A stretch of 9,296 nucleotides of DNA from Pseudomonadota bacterium (GCA_030671915.1 DAOVHN010000052.1:1-9296), one strand, 5' to 3'. Positions 1 to 6,474 are shown, counted from the first letter of the stretch. Notes: a model not told the origin generated them from the letters alone. Translations and numbers: made by a program.

Positions 1-813
1 ACCACCGAGCGCAAGCCGGCGCAGACGCTGCTGGGCAACTATCCCTTCGCGGGGCTGGAAACTGTGGCGAAATTCGCCGAGCGCGCGGGCGTCAGCGGGC
101 CGACCATCCTGCGGCTGGTAGCCAAGCTGGGCTATTCCGGTTATGCCGGGTTTCAACGGGAACTGCGCGACGAGTTGCAGGCGCAGGTACAGTCGCCACT
201 GACCAAGCGGCCCGATTCCGTCGGCGAGGCGGCCGGCCGCCAACCCAATTTCCTGGAAAGCTTCGGCGAGGCGGTCACCGGCAATATCCAGCAGACCCTG
301 GAATCGGTACATCAGAGCGAATTCGACGCGGTGGTCGAACTGCTGGCCGACGAAAAGCGGCCGCTCTATCTGCTGGGCGGGCGCTTCACCGGCGCGGTGG
401 CGAATTATTTCTACCAGCATCTCCACACGCTGCGCCCCAACGCGCAGCTGATCTCGGGCCATGAGTCGAGCTGGCGCAACTATCTGCTGGATGTGGGCCG
501 GCGCCATGTGCTGGTGGTCTTCGACATCCGCCGCTATCAGCATGACGTAATCCGCTTCGCCGAGGAGGCGGCGCGGCGCGGCGCCACCGTCGTGCTGTTC
601 ACCGACCAGTGGCTGTCGCCGGTCAGCGGCGTCGCCCGGCATATGCTGACGGCGCGCGTCACCGTGCCGTCGAGCTGGGATTCGATGATCGGCATGTTCC
701 TGATCGTCGAGGCCCTGATCGCGCGGATCAGCGAAAAGATGTGGCCGACGGTAAAATCCAGGGTCGAGGAACTGGACCGCATGCTGAACCCGCCGGAGCG
801 GGACGGAGAGTAG
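1..813 (+). CDS. RpiR/MurR-family transcriptional regulator (5' end outside window)
   Basis: Frame 1 is open from the first base to the TAG at 811-813, giving 270 visible residues. A GTG at 64 could be read as a start, but it would cut the helix-turn-helix domain, and the preceding residues (AQTLLGNYPFAGLETVAKF) are typical RpiR N-terminal sequence, so the true start is probably 10-20 codons left of the window. Visible residues ~18-50 form the HTH (AERAGVSGPTILRLVAKLGY). Residues ~119-245 form a sugar isomerase (SIS) domain beginning RPLYLLGGRFTGAVA. RpiR proteins are cytoplasmic DNA-binding repressors or activators whose SIS domain usually senses a phosphosugar. Here the stretch where many members have an SxSGxT-type phosphate loop reads VVFDIRRYQ (residues 172-180), so the effector may not be a phosphosugar (inference). 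The target is unknown; the downstream ABM gene or genes left of the window are possible. Confidence 0.9.
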   Translation, partial: TTERKPAQTLLGNYPFAGLETVAKFAERAGVSGPTILRLVAKLGYSGYAGFQRELRDELQAQVQSPLTKRPDSVGEAAGRQPNFLESFGEAVTGNIQQTLESVHQSEFDAVVELLADEKRPLYLLGGRFTGAVANYFYQHLHTLRPNAQLISGHESSWRNYLLDVGRRHVLVVFDIRRYQHDVIRFAEEAARRGATVVLFTDQWLSPVSGVARHMLTARVTVPSSWDSMIGMFLIVEALIARISEKMWPTVKSRVEELDRMLNPPERDGE

Positions 814-845
814 CGCCGGACTGTACAAACCGCGGGGCCGGCCCG

Positions 846-873
846 TTGCTATTCCATATGCATTCTTTATTAT
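846..873 (+). promoter_or_regulatory. Possible sigma-70-type promoter of the ABM gene
   Basis: TTGCTA (846-851) and TATTAT (868-873) are separated by 16 bp in an AT-rich stretch that contrasts with the GC-rich surroundings. Transcription would start near 880, giving a leader of about 57 nt that contains the inverted repeat at 890-920. This is a motif match only. Confidence 0.4.
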
Positions 874-889
874 CCAGGCTGACAAATAA

Positions 890-920
890 TACCAAGGGTC
901 ATTATCAACGAGCCTTGGTA
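890..920 (+). repeat. 8-bp inverted repeat in the leader of the ABM gene
   Basis: TACCAAGG (890-897) and CCTTGGTA (913-920) are perfect inverted copies separated by 15 nt. The right arm directly abuts the ribosome binding sequence GGAGGGG (921-927). It could be a regulator operator or an RNA stem next to the ribosome binding site; the sequence does not decide between these. Confidence 0.55.
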
Positions 921-937
921 GGAGGGGAATAACATCA

Positions 938-1291
938 ATGATCGCCGTCATTTTCGAAGTCTGGCCCGCCGAGGGTAAGACCGACGCCTATCTGGATATC
1001 GCCGGCGGGCTGCGGCCCATGCTGGAGGGGATCGACGGATTCATTTCCATCGAGCGCTTCGAGAGCCTGGTGGAGCCGGGAAAATATCTGTCGCTGTCGT
1101 TCTGGCGCGACGAAGAGGCGGTTGCCGCCTGGCGTCGCACCCGGGAACATCGCGACGCCCAGGCCGCCGGCCGCGGCGGCGTGTTCAGGAATTACCGGTT
1201 GCGCGTCGCCGCGATACTGCGCGACTACGGCATGATGGAACACCGCGAAGAGGCACCCGCCGATTCCCGCGAGGCGCATGACGGGGGATAA
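938..1291 (+). CDS. Antibiotic biosynthesis monooxygenase (ABM) domain protein
   Basis: A 117-residue cytoplasmic protein with the small ferredoxin-like ABM fold over residues ~1-95. Visible family features are the N-terminal strand MIAVIFEVWPAEGK, the central GFISIERFESL, the strand-turn LSLSFWRDEEAVAAW, and the later RGGVFRNYRLRVAAILRDYG. Such proteins usually work as dimers; some are quinone or haem-related monooxygenases, but most members with this layout have no known substrate. The ATG at 938 is chosen because GGAGGGG lies 10 nt upstream and the fold starts at residue 1. The last ~18 residues (from MEHREE) are charged, look disordered and go beyond the usual domain. The gene follows the RpiR gene by 124 bp with its own apparent promoter, so the two are not clearly one operon. 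It converges on the PiT gene. Family assignment is firm; function is not. Confidence 0.85.
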   Translation: MIAVIFEVWPAEGKTDAYLDIAGGLRPMLEGIDGFISIERFESLVEPGKYLSLSFWRDEEAVAAWRRTREHRDAQAAGRGGVFRNYRLRVAAILRDYGMMEHREEAPADSREAHDGG

Positions 1292-1308
1292 TTCGGGCAA
1301 CGGCGCGG

Positions 1309-1337
1309 CCTCGTCCTTCGACGGGCTCAGGACAAGG
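1309..1337. repeat. REP-like palindromic element in the convergent gap, possible bidirectional terminator
   Basis: The 29-nt stretch begins CCTCGTCCTTCGACGGGCTC and ends AGGACAAGG. It folds as CCTxGTCCT paired with AGGACxAGG, nine positions with one mismatch, around an 11-nt loop. Elements of the form GTCCTTCGAC-GGCTCAGGAC recur in many alphaproteobacterial genomes, where their spurious translations contain PEPVEG or LSPSKDE (recalled, not searched). It sits between the stop codons of the ABM gene (1291) and the PiT gene (1355), where it could stop transcription from both sides, though no clear T-run follows either arm. Confidence 0.6.
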
Positions 1338-1354
1338 TCGCGCTGCGCCAACCC

Positions 1355-2407
1355 CTACTGATAGACCTCCTGGCCGAAGACGTTTTGCAGGAAGAACAGG
1401 CCGATATAGCAGACGATGCCGGCGACCAGGGGCGTAACCACCCAGCCCAGCGAGACGCTGCCGACGATGCGCCAGCGGATCGCCCGCCCGCCCTGCAGCA
1501 GGCCGATGCCCAGCACCGCGCCGACCACGGCCTGACTGCTGGAAACCGGCACCAGCGGGATGGTCGGTAGATCGTAGCTGAGCAACAACGCCTGCAGCCC
1601 GCGCGAGGCGAACAGGAACAGCACGATCGAATGCGCCATCACCACGACCCAGGCGGCGACCGGCGACAGGGGCAGCATGCCGCCGCCCACCGTTATCATG
1701 ACGCGTTCCGAATAGGTTATGACGCCGACCGCGATGGCCAGCCCGCCCAGAAGAAAGAGCTGCTCGACGGACGAGAAATTCGCCAGGCCCATGACGGACA
1801 GGTCGCTGAAGGGCGAGGACGGCACGAAGACCCCCATCACGTTGGCGATGTTGTTTGCGCCCAGGCTGTAGGCCCCGAAGGCGCCGGCCAGAATCAGGGC
1901 CGCACGGGTATAGGCGTCCAGCCGGATCATGTGGAAATTTGCGTTGCGCAAAAACCAGACGGTCGACTTGTACAGCAGCACGGCGATGATTGCGGCGAGG
2001 ACCGGGCAAACCACCCAGGTGACCAGGATCGTGGTCAGGGTCGAGGAATCGGTTTCGGTCGCGCTGAACAGGTTCCAGCCGATAATGGCGCCGACGATGG
2101 CCTGGGGGGTGGAAACCGGCAGACCCGCCTTGGTCATCAGATAGACCGACAGGGCCGCGGCGAAGGCCGCCATGAAGGCGCCGCCCAGTGCGTTGATGGC
2201 GCCCAGCTTGCCCAGCGTGTGGGCCGCGCCGGTGCCGCTCATCACGGCACCCAGAATTACGAAAACGCTGCAGATCAGGGCAGCGGTCGAGAACCGGATC
2301 ATGCGCGAACCGACCGCCGTGCCGAACACGTTGGCGGCGTCGTTGGCGCCCAGCGACCAGCCCAGGAACAGGCCGCTGGACAGGAAAAACAGAGTGGCGA
2401 AATCCAT
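1355..2407 (-). CDS. pit: PiT-family inorganic phosphate transporter
   Basis: A 350-residue inner-membrane protein of the PiT/SLC20 family, which takes up phosphate (in bacteria often as a metal-phosphate complex) driven by an ion gradient. Both family half-repeats are visible: GANDAANVFGTAVG (from residue 20) with PVSTPQAIVGAIIG (97-110), and GANNIANVMG (183-192) with PVSSSQAVVGAVLG (287-300). Hydrophobic segments run along the whole length, giving about ten membrane helices. The length suits the compact bacterial/archaeal subgroup and is shorter than E. coli PitA. The second GxND motif reads GANN, with asparagine in place of aspartate at residue 186. The gene begins 15 bp after the DUF47 stop, so the two are surely co-transcribed; the ribosome binding site is weak (GGGGCG), which fits translational coupling. 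No Pho-box pattern was seen upstream of the operon. Confidence 0.93.
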   Translation of the reverse strand: MDFATLFFLSSGLFLGWSLGANDAANVFGTAVGSRMIRFSTAALICSVFVILGAVMSGTGAAHTLGKLGAINALGGAFMAAFAAALSVYLMTKAGLPVSTPQAIVGAIIGWNLFSATETDSSTLTTILVTWVVCPVLAAIIAVLLYKSTVWFLRNANFHMIRLDAYTRAALILAGAFGAYSLGANNIANVMGVFVPSSPFSDLSVMGLANFSSVEQLFLLGGLAIAVGVITYSERVMITVGGGMLPLSPVAAWVVVMAHSIVLFLFASRGLQALLLSYDLPTIPLVPVSSSQAVVGAVLGIGLLQGGRAIRWRIVGSVSLGWVVTPLVAGIVCYIGLFFLQNVFGQEVYQ

Positions 2408-2422
2408 AATCGAGCGCCCCGA

Positions 2423-3085
2423 TCAGAAGCGGCGCTTGATGGCGTAGATGGCCAGGCGGTCGGCCACGTCTTCCGAGACGTCGGCGATAGTGTCGATCAG
2501 TTCGACGAAATGGCGCAGATGCCATTTGTGGGCGAGATCGATGTCGGAGTCGAAAATCTGCCGTTTGAGCTTGGTTGAGACCTTGTCGGCCTCCTTTTCG
2601 TAGAAAATCACCTTGTGCATATGGTCGCCGACCATTTCCACATTGCGGAAGAAGGCGCGCGAGGCCAGCACCAGCGCCTCGACCGCGGCCGTCGCCTGTT
2701 CGACGAGCGCCTTGTAGTCGTCGTGATATTGTTCGGGTATGTCGGGATTTTCGATCGAGAAACCCCACAGCGTGCCCTCGAAATTGTTCAGGACCGAATC
2801 GAGGTTTTCCAGCAACCCCAGCACGTCGCCGCGCGATTCCGGGATCAGTGTCTGGGAATAAAGCTGGCGCTCTATGCCCCGGCGCAGATAGTCGGAACGG
2901 CTTTCCAGATCGTTGACCTGGGCAAGCTTCTCGTCGAACTCGGTGGAGCGTCCCTCGGCCAGGAAGATGCTGACCGCGCGTTTGAAGGCCAGCGCAGCCT
3001 GCGCCAGATTGTCCATGAATTCGTCGATCTCGCCTTCCAGCTCGCGCGTGCGGCGGAAAATCGAAATTGCCTTTGGCAAAGCCAT
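2423..3085 (-). CDS. DUF47 family (PhoU-like) protein, probable PiT accessory
   Basis: A 220-residue, nearly all-helical soluble protein of the DUF47/TIGR00153 family, distantly related to PhoU. It starts MALPKAISIFRRTRELEGEI, as is usual for the family, and matches its usual length. Acidic helix motifs that bind metal ions in PhoU-like proteins are visible at ~51-65 (DEKLAQVNDLESRSD) and ~163-167 (EKEAD), and a further acidic helix lies at ~195-209 (ELIDTIADVSEDVAD). The ATG at 3085 is preceded by a strong ribosome binding sequence, GGGAGGA, 5 nt away. Genes of this family very often lie directly before pit genes, as here, and are thought to modulate phosphate uptake or signal phosphate status. 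The mechanism is not established. It is the first gene of the two-gene operon. Confidence 0.92.
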   Translation of the reverse strand: MALPKAISIFRRTRELEGEIDEFMDNLAQAALAFKRAVSIFLAEGRSTEFDEKLAQVNDLESRSDYLRRGIERQLYSQTLIPESRGDVLGLLENLDSVLNNFEGTLWGFSIENPDIPEQYHDDYKALVEQATAAVEALVLASRAFFRNVEMVGDHMHKVIFYEKEADKVSTKLKRQIFDSDIDLAHKWHLRHFVELIDTIADVSEDVADRLAIYAIKRRF

Positions 3086-3242
3086 GGTATTCCTCCCTGC
3101 GCACCCAATATGAACGGGCTACGCATGTTGTTGTCCCGCGCTGGTCGATAATGACCGACGGGTGGTTTTCTTTGGTCGGGCGATCCGGTTAAATCGCGAG
3201 AGGCCGCCCTGCCGGACGGGGCCGGATAGGGATGCATGACGA

Positions 3243-3272
3243 ACCATAGCAAATCAAATGGAATGCGAACAA
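3243..3272 (-). promoter_or_regulatory. Possible promoter of the DUF47-pit operon
   Basis: Read on the minus strand, TTGTTC (3272-3267) and TATGGT (3248-3243) are 18 bp apart in an AT-rich patch (about 3241-3306) of an otherwise GC-rich intergenic region. The start of transcription would be near 3236, giving a leader of roughly 150 nt. I saw no stable structure in that leader beyond a 5-bp CCGAC/GTCGG stem around 3155-3179. Confidence 0.3.
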
Positions 3273-3278
3273 GTTTTC

Positions 3279-3308
3279 TTGCATTGACGTGAACTAAAAC
3301 GCTATAGC
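3279..3308 (+). promoter_or_regulatory. Possible promoter of the CaCA antiporter gene
   Basis: TTGCAT (3279-3284) and TATAGC (3303-3308) are 18 bp apart; GCTATA (3301-3306) at 16 bp is an alternative -10. Transcription would then begin around 3313-3316, at or just before the ATG of the possible upstream ORF at 3316. It lies back to back with the minus-strand promoter candidate at 3243-3272. Confidence 0.35.
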
Positions 3309-3315
3309 GGCGCTC

Positions 3316-3369
3316 ATGAAAATCAGCTGGCTTCAAACTCCCGGCGGGGGAACCTCCCCCGAATGCTGA
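3316..3369 (+). CDS. Possible 17-codon upstream ORF overlapping the antiporter start
   Basis: ATG at 3316 opens a frame that would give MKISWLQTPGGGTSPEC and stops at TGA 3367-3369. The stop overlaps the antiporter start in the arrangement ATGCTGA (3363-3369), a spacing seen in translationally coupled genes. There is no good ribosome binding sequence (only AGCGG at 3306-3310), but if the -10 at 3303-3308 is used, the transcript would begin almost at this ATG and could be read leaderless. No homology is recognised and the peptide itself may not matter. Evidence is positional only. Confidence 0.25.
   Translation: MKISWLQTPGGGTSPEC
3345..3361 (+). promoter_or_regulatory. Hairpin over the ribosome binding region of the antiporter gene
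   Basis: CGGGGG (3345-3350) and CCCCCG (3356-3361) form a perfect 6-bp all-GC stem with the 5-nt loop AACCT, ending one base before the ATG at 3363. The left arm holds the only Shine-Dalgarno-like bases (GGCGGGGG, 3343-3350), so folding would hide the ribosome site. The possible upstream ORF runs through the hairpin and could open it. Confidence 0.5.
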
Positions 3370-4343
3370 CGGACTTCCTGTTCACGGTTCTCGGCCTGGG
3401 CATTCTTGTGGTCGGCGGCGAATTGACATTGCGCGGCGCGATCGGGCTGGCGCGGTTGCTGGGCGTATCGGCGGCGATGATCGGGCTGACGGTCGTGGCC
3501 TTCGGCACCTCGGCGCCGGAGCTGGTCGTCAGCCTGCAGGCCGTGATCGACGGGTCCCCCGATATTGCGATCGGCAACGTTATCGGCAGCAACATCGCCA
3601 ATATCCTGCTGGTGCTGGGCGTCGGCGCGCTGATCGCGCCGTTGATCTGCGATCCCGCCTCAGTCCGCCGGGACGGCACGGCGATGATTGCGGCGCTGGC
3701 GCTTCTGGTGGGTCTTGGGCTGCTGGGCTTTATCGAAGCCTGGCAGGGCGCGCTGATGCTGGCCACGCTGATCGGCTACGTCGTGTGGTCCTATCGCGTC
3801 GAACGCCGGAACGGCGACGCGGCGGCGGACCTGCATGCACGCGAGGTCGAGGAAACCACGGGCGTGCCGACGGCGACATGGCTGGTATTGCTTTATTTGG
3901 CCACCGGGCTGGCGGCGCTGATCGGCGGCGCCAACCTGCTGGTCGACGGCGCGATCGGGGTGGCGCGGGCGGTCGGTATCTCGGAGCCGGTGATCGGCCT
4001 GTCGCTGGTCGCGATAGGCACGTCGCTGCCGGAACTGGCGGCGACCGCCGTAGCAGCGTGGCGGCGCCATACGGACGTCGCGGTGGGCAATGTGCTGGGC
4101 AGCAATCTGTTCAACGTGATGCTGATCCTCGGCGCCGCGTCCATGACCGGACCCTTGCCCTTCGCCGATGAATTCGTGCGCGTCGATCTGTGGGTGATGC
4201 TGGGCGCCGGCATTGTGCTGATGCCGGTCATGATCACGAACTGGAACATATCGCGCAGGGAAGGAATCCTGCTGCTGATACTGTACACCGCCTACATCGC
4301 CAGCATGGGGATGGGCTGGGGAAGATCGGTCCCGGGCATATAA
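3363..4343 (+). CDS. CaCA-family sodium/calcium antiporter (YrbG-like)
   Basis: A 326-residue inner-membrane cation exchanger of the Ca2+:cation antiporter superfamily. Both alpha repeats are clear: GTSAPEL (48-54) with GNVIGSNIAN (71-80), and GTSLPEL (219-225) with GNVLGSNLFN (242-251). The acidic residues of the two GTSxPE motifs are the ion-binding glutamates of the family. About ten hydrophobic segments surround a short hydrophilic loop at ~144-171 (VERRNGDAAADLHAREVEE). Length is usual for the prokaryotic YrbG group. The likely activity is export of Ca2+ in exchange for Na+ or H+; the exact ions cannot be read from sequence. The start fits the family N-terminus, and upstream in-frame codons give no alternative. 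The gene is divergent from the phosphate operon and its stop lies 4 bp from the stop of the converging permease gene. Confidence 0.92.
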   Translation: MLTDFLFTVLGLGILVVGGELTLRGAIGLARLLGVSAAMIGLTVVAFGTSAPELVVSLQAVIDGSPDIAIGNVIGSNIANILLVLGVGALIAPLICDPASVRRDGTAMIAALALLVGLGLLGFIEAWQGALMLATLIGYVVWSYRVERRNGDAAADLHAREVEETTGVPTATWLVLLYLATGLAALIGGANLLVDGAIGVARAVGISEPVIGLSLVAIGTSLPELAATAVAAWRRHTDVAVGNVLGSNLFNVMLILGAASMTGPLPFADEFVRVDLWVMLGAGIVLMPVMITNWNISRREGILLLILYTAYIASMGMGWGRSVPGI

Positions 4344-4350
4344 CCGGTTA
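4341..4350. repeat. 10-bp palindrome carrying both convergent stop codons
   Basis: TAACCGGTTA is a perfect palindrome. Its left half supplies the TAA of the plus-strand antiporter and its right half, read on the minus strand, supplies the TAA of the permease. There is no room for a separate terminator between the two genes, so transcripts probably run into the opposing gene. Confidence 0.7.
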
Positions 4351-5541
4351 CTGCTGGCCGCCGTCCTGGGGTTCGGCCTGTTCACCTTCCTTCCCGTCGA
4401 CGCCGGCCGCGCCTTCCAGGTTCTTCGGATCGAACACGTTGCCGAAGGCGCCCGCACCCAGCCCCTGGGACGCCGGTGCGCCGCTCGATTCGTCCGCGCC
4501 CGGCTGCGTCTGGCGGAACTCTTCTTCCAGTATGCGCTGCCTCTCCAGCTTCTGCTCCAGCAGGTCGGCCTTGCATTGCGTCGCGCTGTGGCCCAAGGCC
4601 AGCCAGATGCCCGCCATCGTCGCCACCACCACCATCACGCTCATGATCATGGCCGGGTTGCTCTTGAACAGGCCGCGCAGCACGTCGCCCGCCCCGGTCC
4701 CTTCCGGCAGCAGGCGGGCCTTCTTCAGTTCCGCGCGCTTCGACATGCCCTCGAAGACCAAGGCGCCGATCAGCGTCAGCAGGATGATGATGAAGGCGAC
4801 CACCGAGATCGACGGATCGATGCCGAGGCGAACCTTCTGCGAGATGATGGTGGTGAAGGTATGCAGGGACGAAATCGTGAAAACGGTCGTGTTGTAGTTC
4901 TCGAACGACGCCAGGAAGGCGATGATCCCGGCCGAGATGATGGCGGGCTTAAGGAACGGCAGCATGATCCGGCGGAAGGCCTGGGCATTGGTGGCGCCGA
5001 GATCCAGGGCGGCCTCGATCTGGCCGGTATCGAAGCGCTGCAGCCGGGCGATAATCATCAGCATGCAGTAGGACGAAATGAAGCTGGATTGGCCGAGAAC
5101 GGTCAGGAATATGCCGTTATAGAAAAAGCTGTCGGTCCCGAAACCCAGCAACTGCGCCGTGCGGTCCCAGAAAATCAGGGTGGAGATGCCAAGAACCACG
5201 CCGGGAATCAGGATCGGCGCCGTAATCAGCGTATAATACCCGGCGCGGGCCGATGGCCTGATCTGGGTCAGGAACAGCGCCCCCGCCAGCCCCAGCGATA
5301 CCGACACCAGCACCACCGCGACGCCGACCCCCAGCGAGGTCAGCAGGCCGGTCTGCAGGCGCTCGTCGGCGGCCAGCTTGGCGAACCATTCGAAGGTCAG
5401 GCAGTCCCAGGGCGAGATGCGCGGGAAGCTGGAGCTGTTCAGGGCGGTGACCACCATGATGAACAGCGGCCCGAACAGGAAACCGAAAAAGGCCAGCAGG
5501 TAGAGCCCCGTCAATCCGCGCGCCAGGATGCTCGCTTTCAT
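4348..5541 (-). CDS. PotC-type ABC transporter permease with long C-terminal extension
   Basis: A 397-residue inner-membrane permease of the spermidine/putrescine type (COG1177, PotC-like). The core, residues 1-~272, has six predicted helices and the cytoplasmic EAA loop that docks on the ATPase: EAALDLGATNAQAFRRIMLP (176-195). PotC proteins normally end near residue 260-285. Here ~120 residues follow: a linker (~273-293), a seventh hydrophobic segment (296-317, NPAMIMSVMVVVATMAGIWL), a charged, coiled-coil-like stretch (323-346, from CKADLLEQKLERQR) and a G/A/E/D/Q/S-rich, probably disordered tail (347-397). If the core has the usual topology, the tail would be periplasmic. The reading frame is continuous, so this is not an obvious frameshift. 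The start overlaps the previous gene's stop in ATGA (5538-5541), showing tight coupling. It is the last gene of the operon. Confidence 0.9.
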   Translation of the reverse strand: MKASILARGLTGLYLLAFFGFLFGPLFIMVVTALNSSSFPRISPWDCLTFEWFAKLAADERLQTGLLTSLGVGVAVVLVSVSLGLAGALFLTQIRPSARAGYYTLITAPILIPGVVLGISTLIFWDRTAQLLGFGTDSFFYNGIFLTVLGQSSFISSYCMLMIIARLQRFDTGQIEAALDLGATNAQAFRRIMLPFLKPAIISAGIIAFLASFENYNTTVFTISSLHTFTTIISQKVRLGIDPSISVVAFIIILLTLIGALVFEGMSKRAELKKARLLPEGTGAGDVLRGLFKSNPAMIMSVMVVVATMAGIWLALGHSATQCKADLLEQKLERQRILEEEFRQTQPGADESSGAPASQGLGAGAFGNVFDPKNLEGAAGVDGKEGEQAEPQDGGQQ

Positions 5542-6467
5542 CGGCCGATCTCACCCATCTTGACGCGGAACAGCTTCATGATGCCGAGCACGATGATCAT
5601 GCAGGACACCAGCAGAATGATCGCGTAGGCCGCGCCGCGGTTCCAGTTGAAGTATTCGAAAAAACCCTGGTAGATGAGTTGGGTGAACCACAGGCTGGAT
5701 GGCCCGCCGAGGATCTGCGGCGCCGCCAGCGCCCCGGCCGACAGCATGAAGACCATGGTGCAGCCCGACGTGATGCCGGCCTTGGCGAAGGGCATGACGA
5801 TGCGCCAGTGAATGCGCCACCACGGCGAACCCATGTCGCGCGCCGCCTCGATCTGGTTCTTGTCCAGGGCTTCGATGGCGCTGTAGAGCGGGAAGATCAT
5901 CAGCAGGACGTAGGCGTAGCCGAGACCGGCATAGAGCGCGATATCGGCCCGGATGAAATCGATCGAACTGTCGATAATCCCGATGGTTTTCAGCACCGTG
6001 TTGATCAACCCGGAGTCGCCGAAAATGATGCGGAAAGCGAAGGCGCGCAGGATTTCGTTGATCCAGTAGGGCACCACGAGCGACAGCGCCAGCAGCCGCG
6101 CCCAGCTGCCGGTGGCGACCTTGGCCATGTAGAAGGCGATGGGGTAGCAGATGACGAAATTGAAGACCGTGACGAACAGCGCCGCGATCAGGGTGCGCCA
6201 GAAAACGGTCACATCGACCCGGTTCCAGCCATCGGAATTGCCTGGACTGCCCTTGACGAAATATTCGTAGTTGGTGGTGGTATAGACGTCCTGGGCTCCG
6301 CCGATGGCGTCGGGCGGCAGCTTGAAGCGGAACGAGAAATCGACCATAGTCAGCTGCGGCAGGACGATCAGGAACAGGATCCAGAAGCTGACGCCGAATA
6401 TCATGAACAGCGCCATGCCGACGCCGTTCTTCTCGAAAAATTTCCTGGCCAGCACCCCGATGTTCAT
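5538..6467 (-). CDS. PotB-type ABC transporter permease
   Basis: A 309-residue inner-membrane permease (COG1176, PotB-like) that pairs with the downstream PotC-type subunit to form the channel. The N-terminal helix lies at ~17-36, followed by a periplasmic stretch (~40-88) and five more hydrophobic segments. The EAA loop reads EAARDMGSPWWRIHWRIVMP (207-226), contacting the ATPase. Length is a little above that of E. coli PotB, mainly from the first periplasmic loop (VYTTTNYEYFVKGSPGNSDG, ~61-80). The ATG at 6467 follows the ATPase stop by 7 bp, with no strong Shine-Dalgarno, and the 3' end overlaps the next start by 4 bp, so expression is probably coupled on both sides. Confidence 0.92.
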   Translation of the reverse strand: MNIGVLARKFFEKNGVGMALFMIFGVSFWILFLIVLPQLTMVDFSFRFKLPPDAIGGAQDVYTTTNYEYFVKGSPGNSDGWNRVDVTVFWRTLIAALFVTVFNFVICYPIAFYMAKVATGSWARLLALSLVVPYWINEILRAFAFRIIFGDSGLINTVLKTIGIIDSSIDFIRADIALYAGLGYAYVLLMIFPLYSAIEALDKNQIEAARDMGSPWWRIHWRIVMPFAKAGITSGCTMVFMLSAGALAAPQILGGPSSLWFTQLIYQGFFEYFNWNRGAAYAIILLVSCMIIVLGIMKLFRVKMGEIGR

Positions 6468-6474
6468 GGCCGTT

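Noticed and set aside
64..813. GTG at 64 as the true start of the RpiR regulator.
   Set aside because: Family-like residues continue upstream to the window edge and the HTH domain would be truncated.
835..844. GGGCCGGCCC as a terminator of the RpiR gene.
   Set aside because: It is a 10-bp palindrome with no loop and no T-run, expected by chance in GC-rich DNA.
1631..2578. A 315-codon plus-strand frame opposite the PiT gene.
   Set aside because: Rich in H, Q, R, G and D without any fold signature; shadow of PiT coding sequence.
1185..3104. A 639-codon open frame on the minus strand across the PiT and DUF47 genes.
   Set aside because: It runs in another frame of two clearly recognised genes, is rich in R, G, P and H with no domain, and arises from the high-GC third codon positions of the real genes.
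3086..3362. A Pho box upstream of the phosphate operon.
   Set aside because: No pair of CTGTCAT-like 7-mers with the required spacing was found on either strand.
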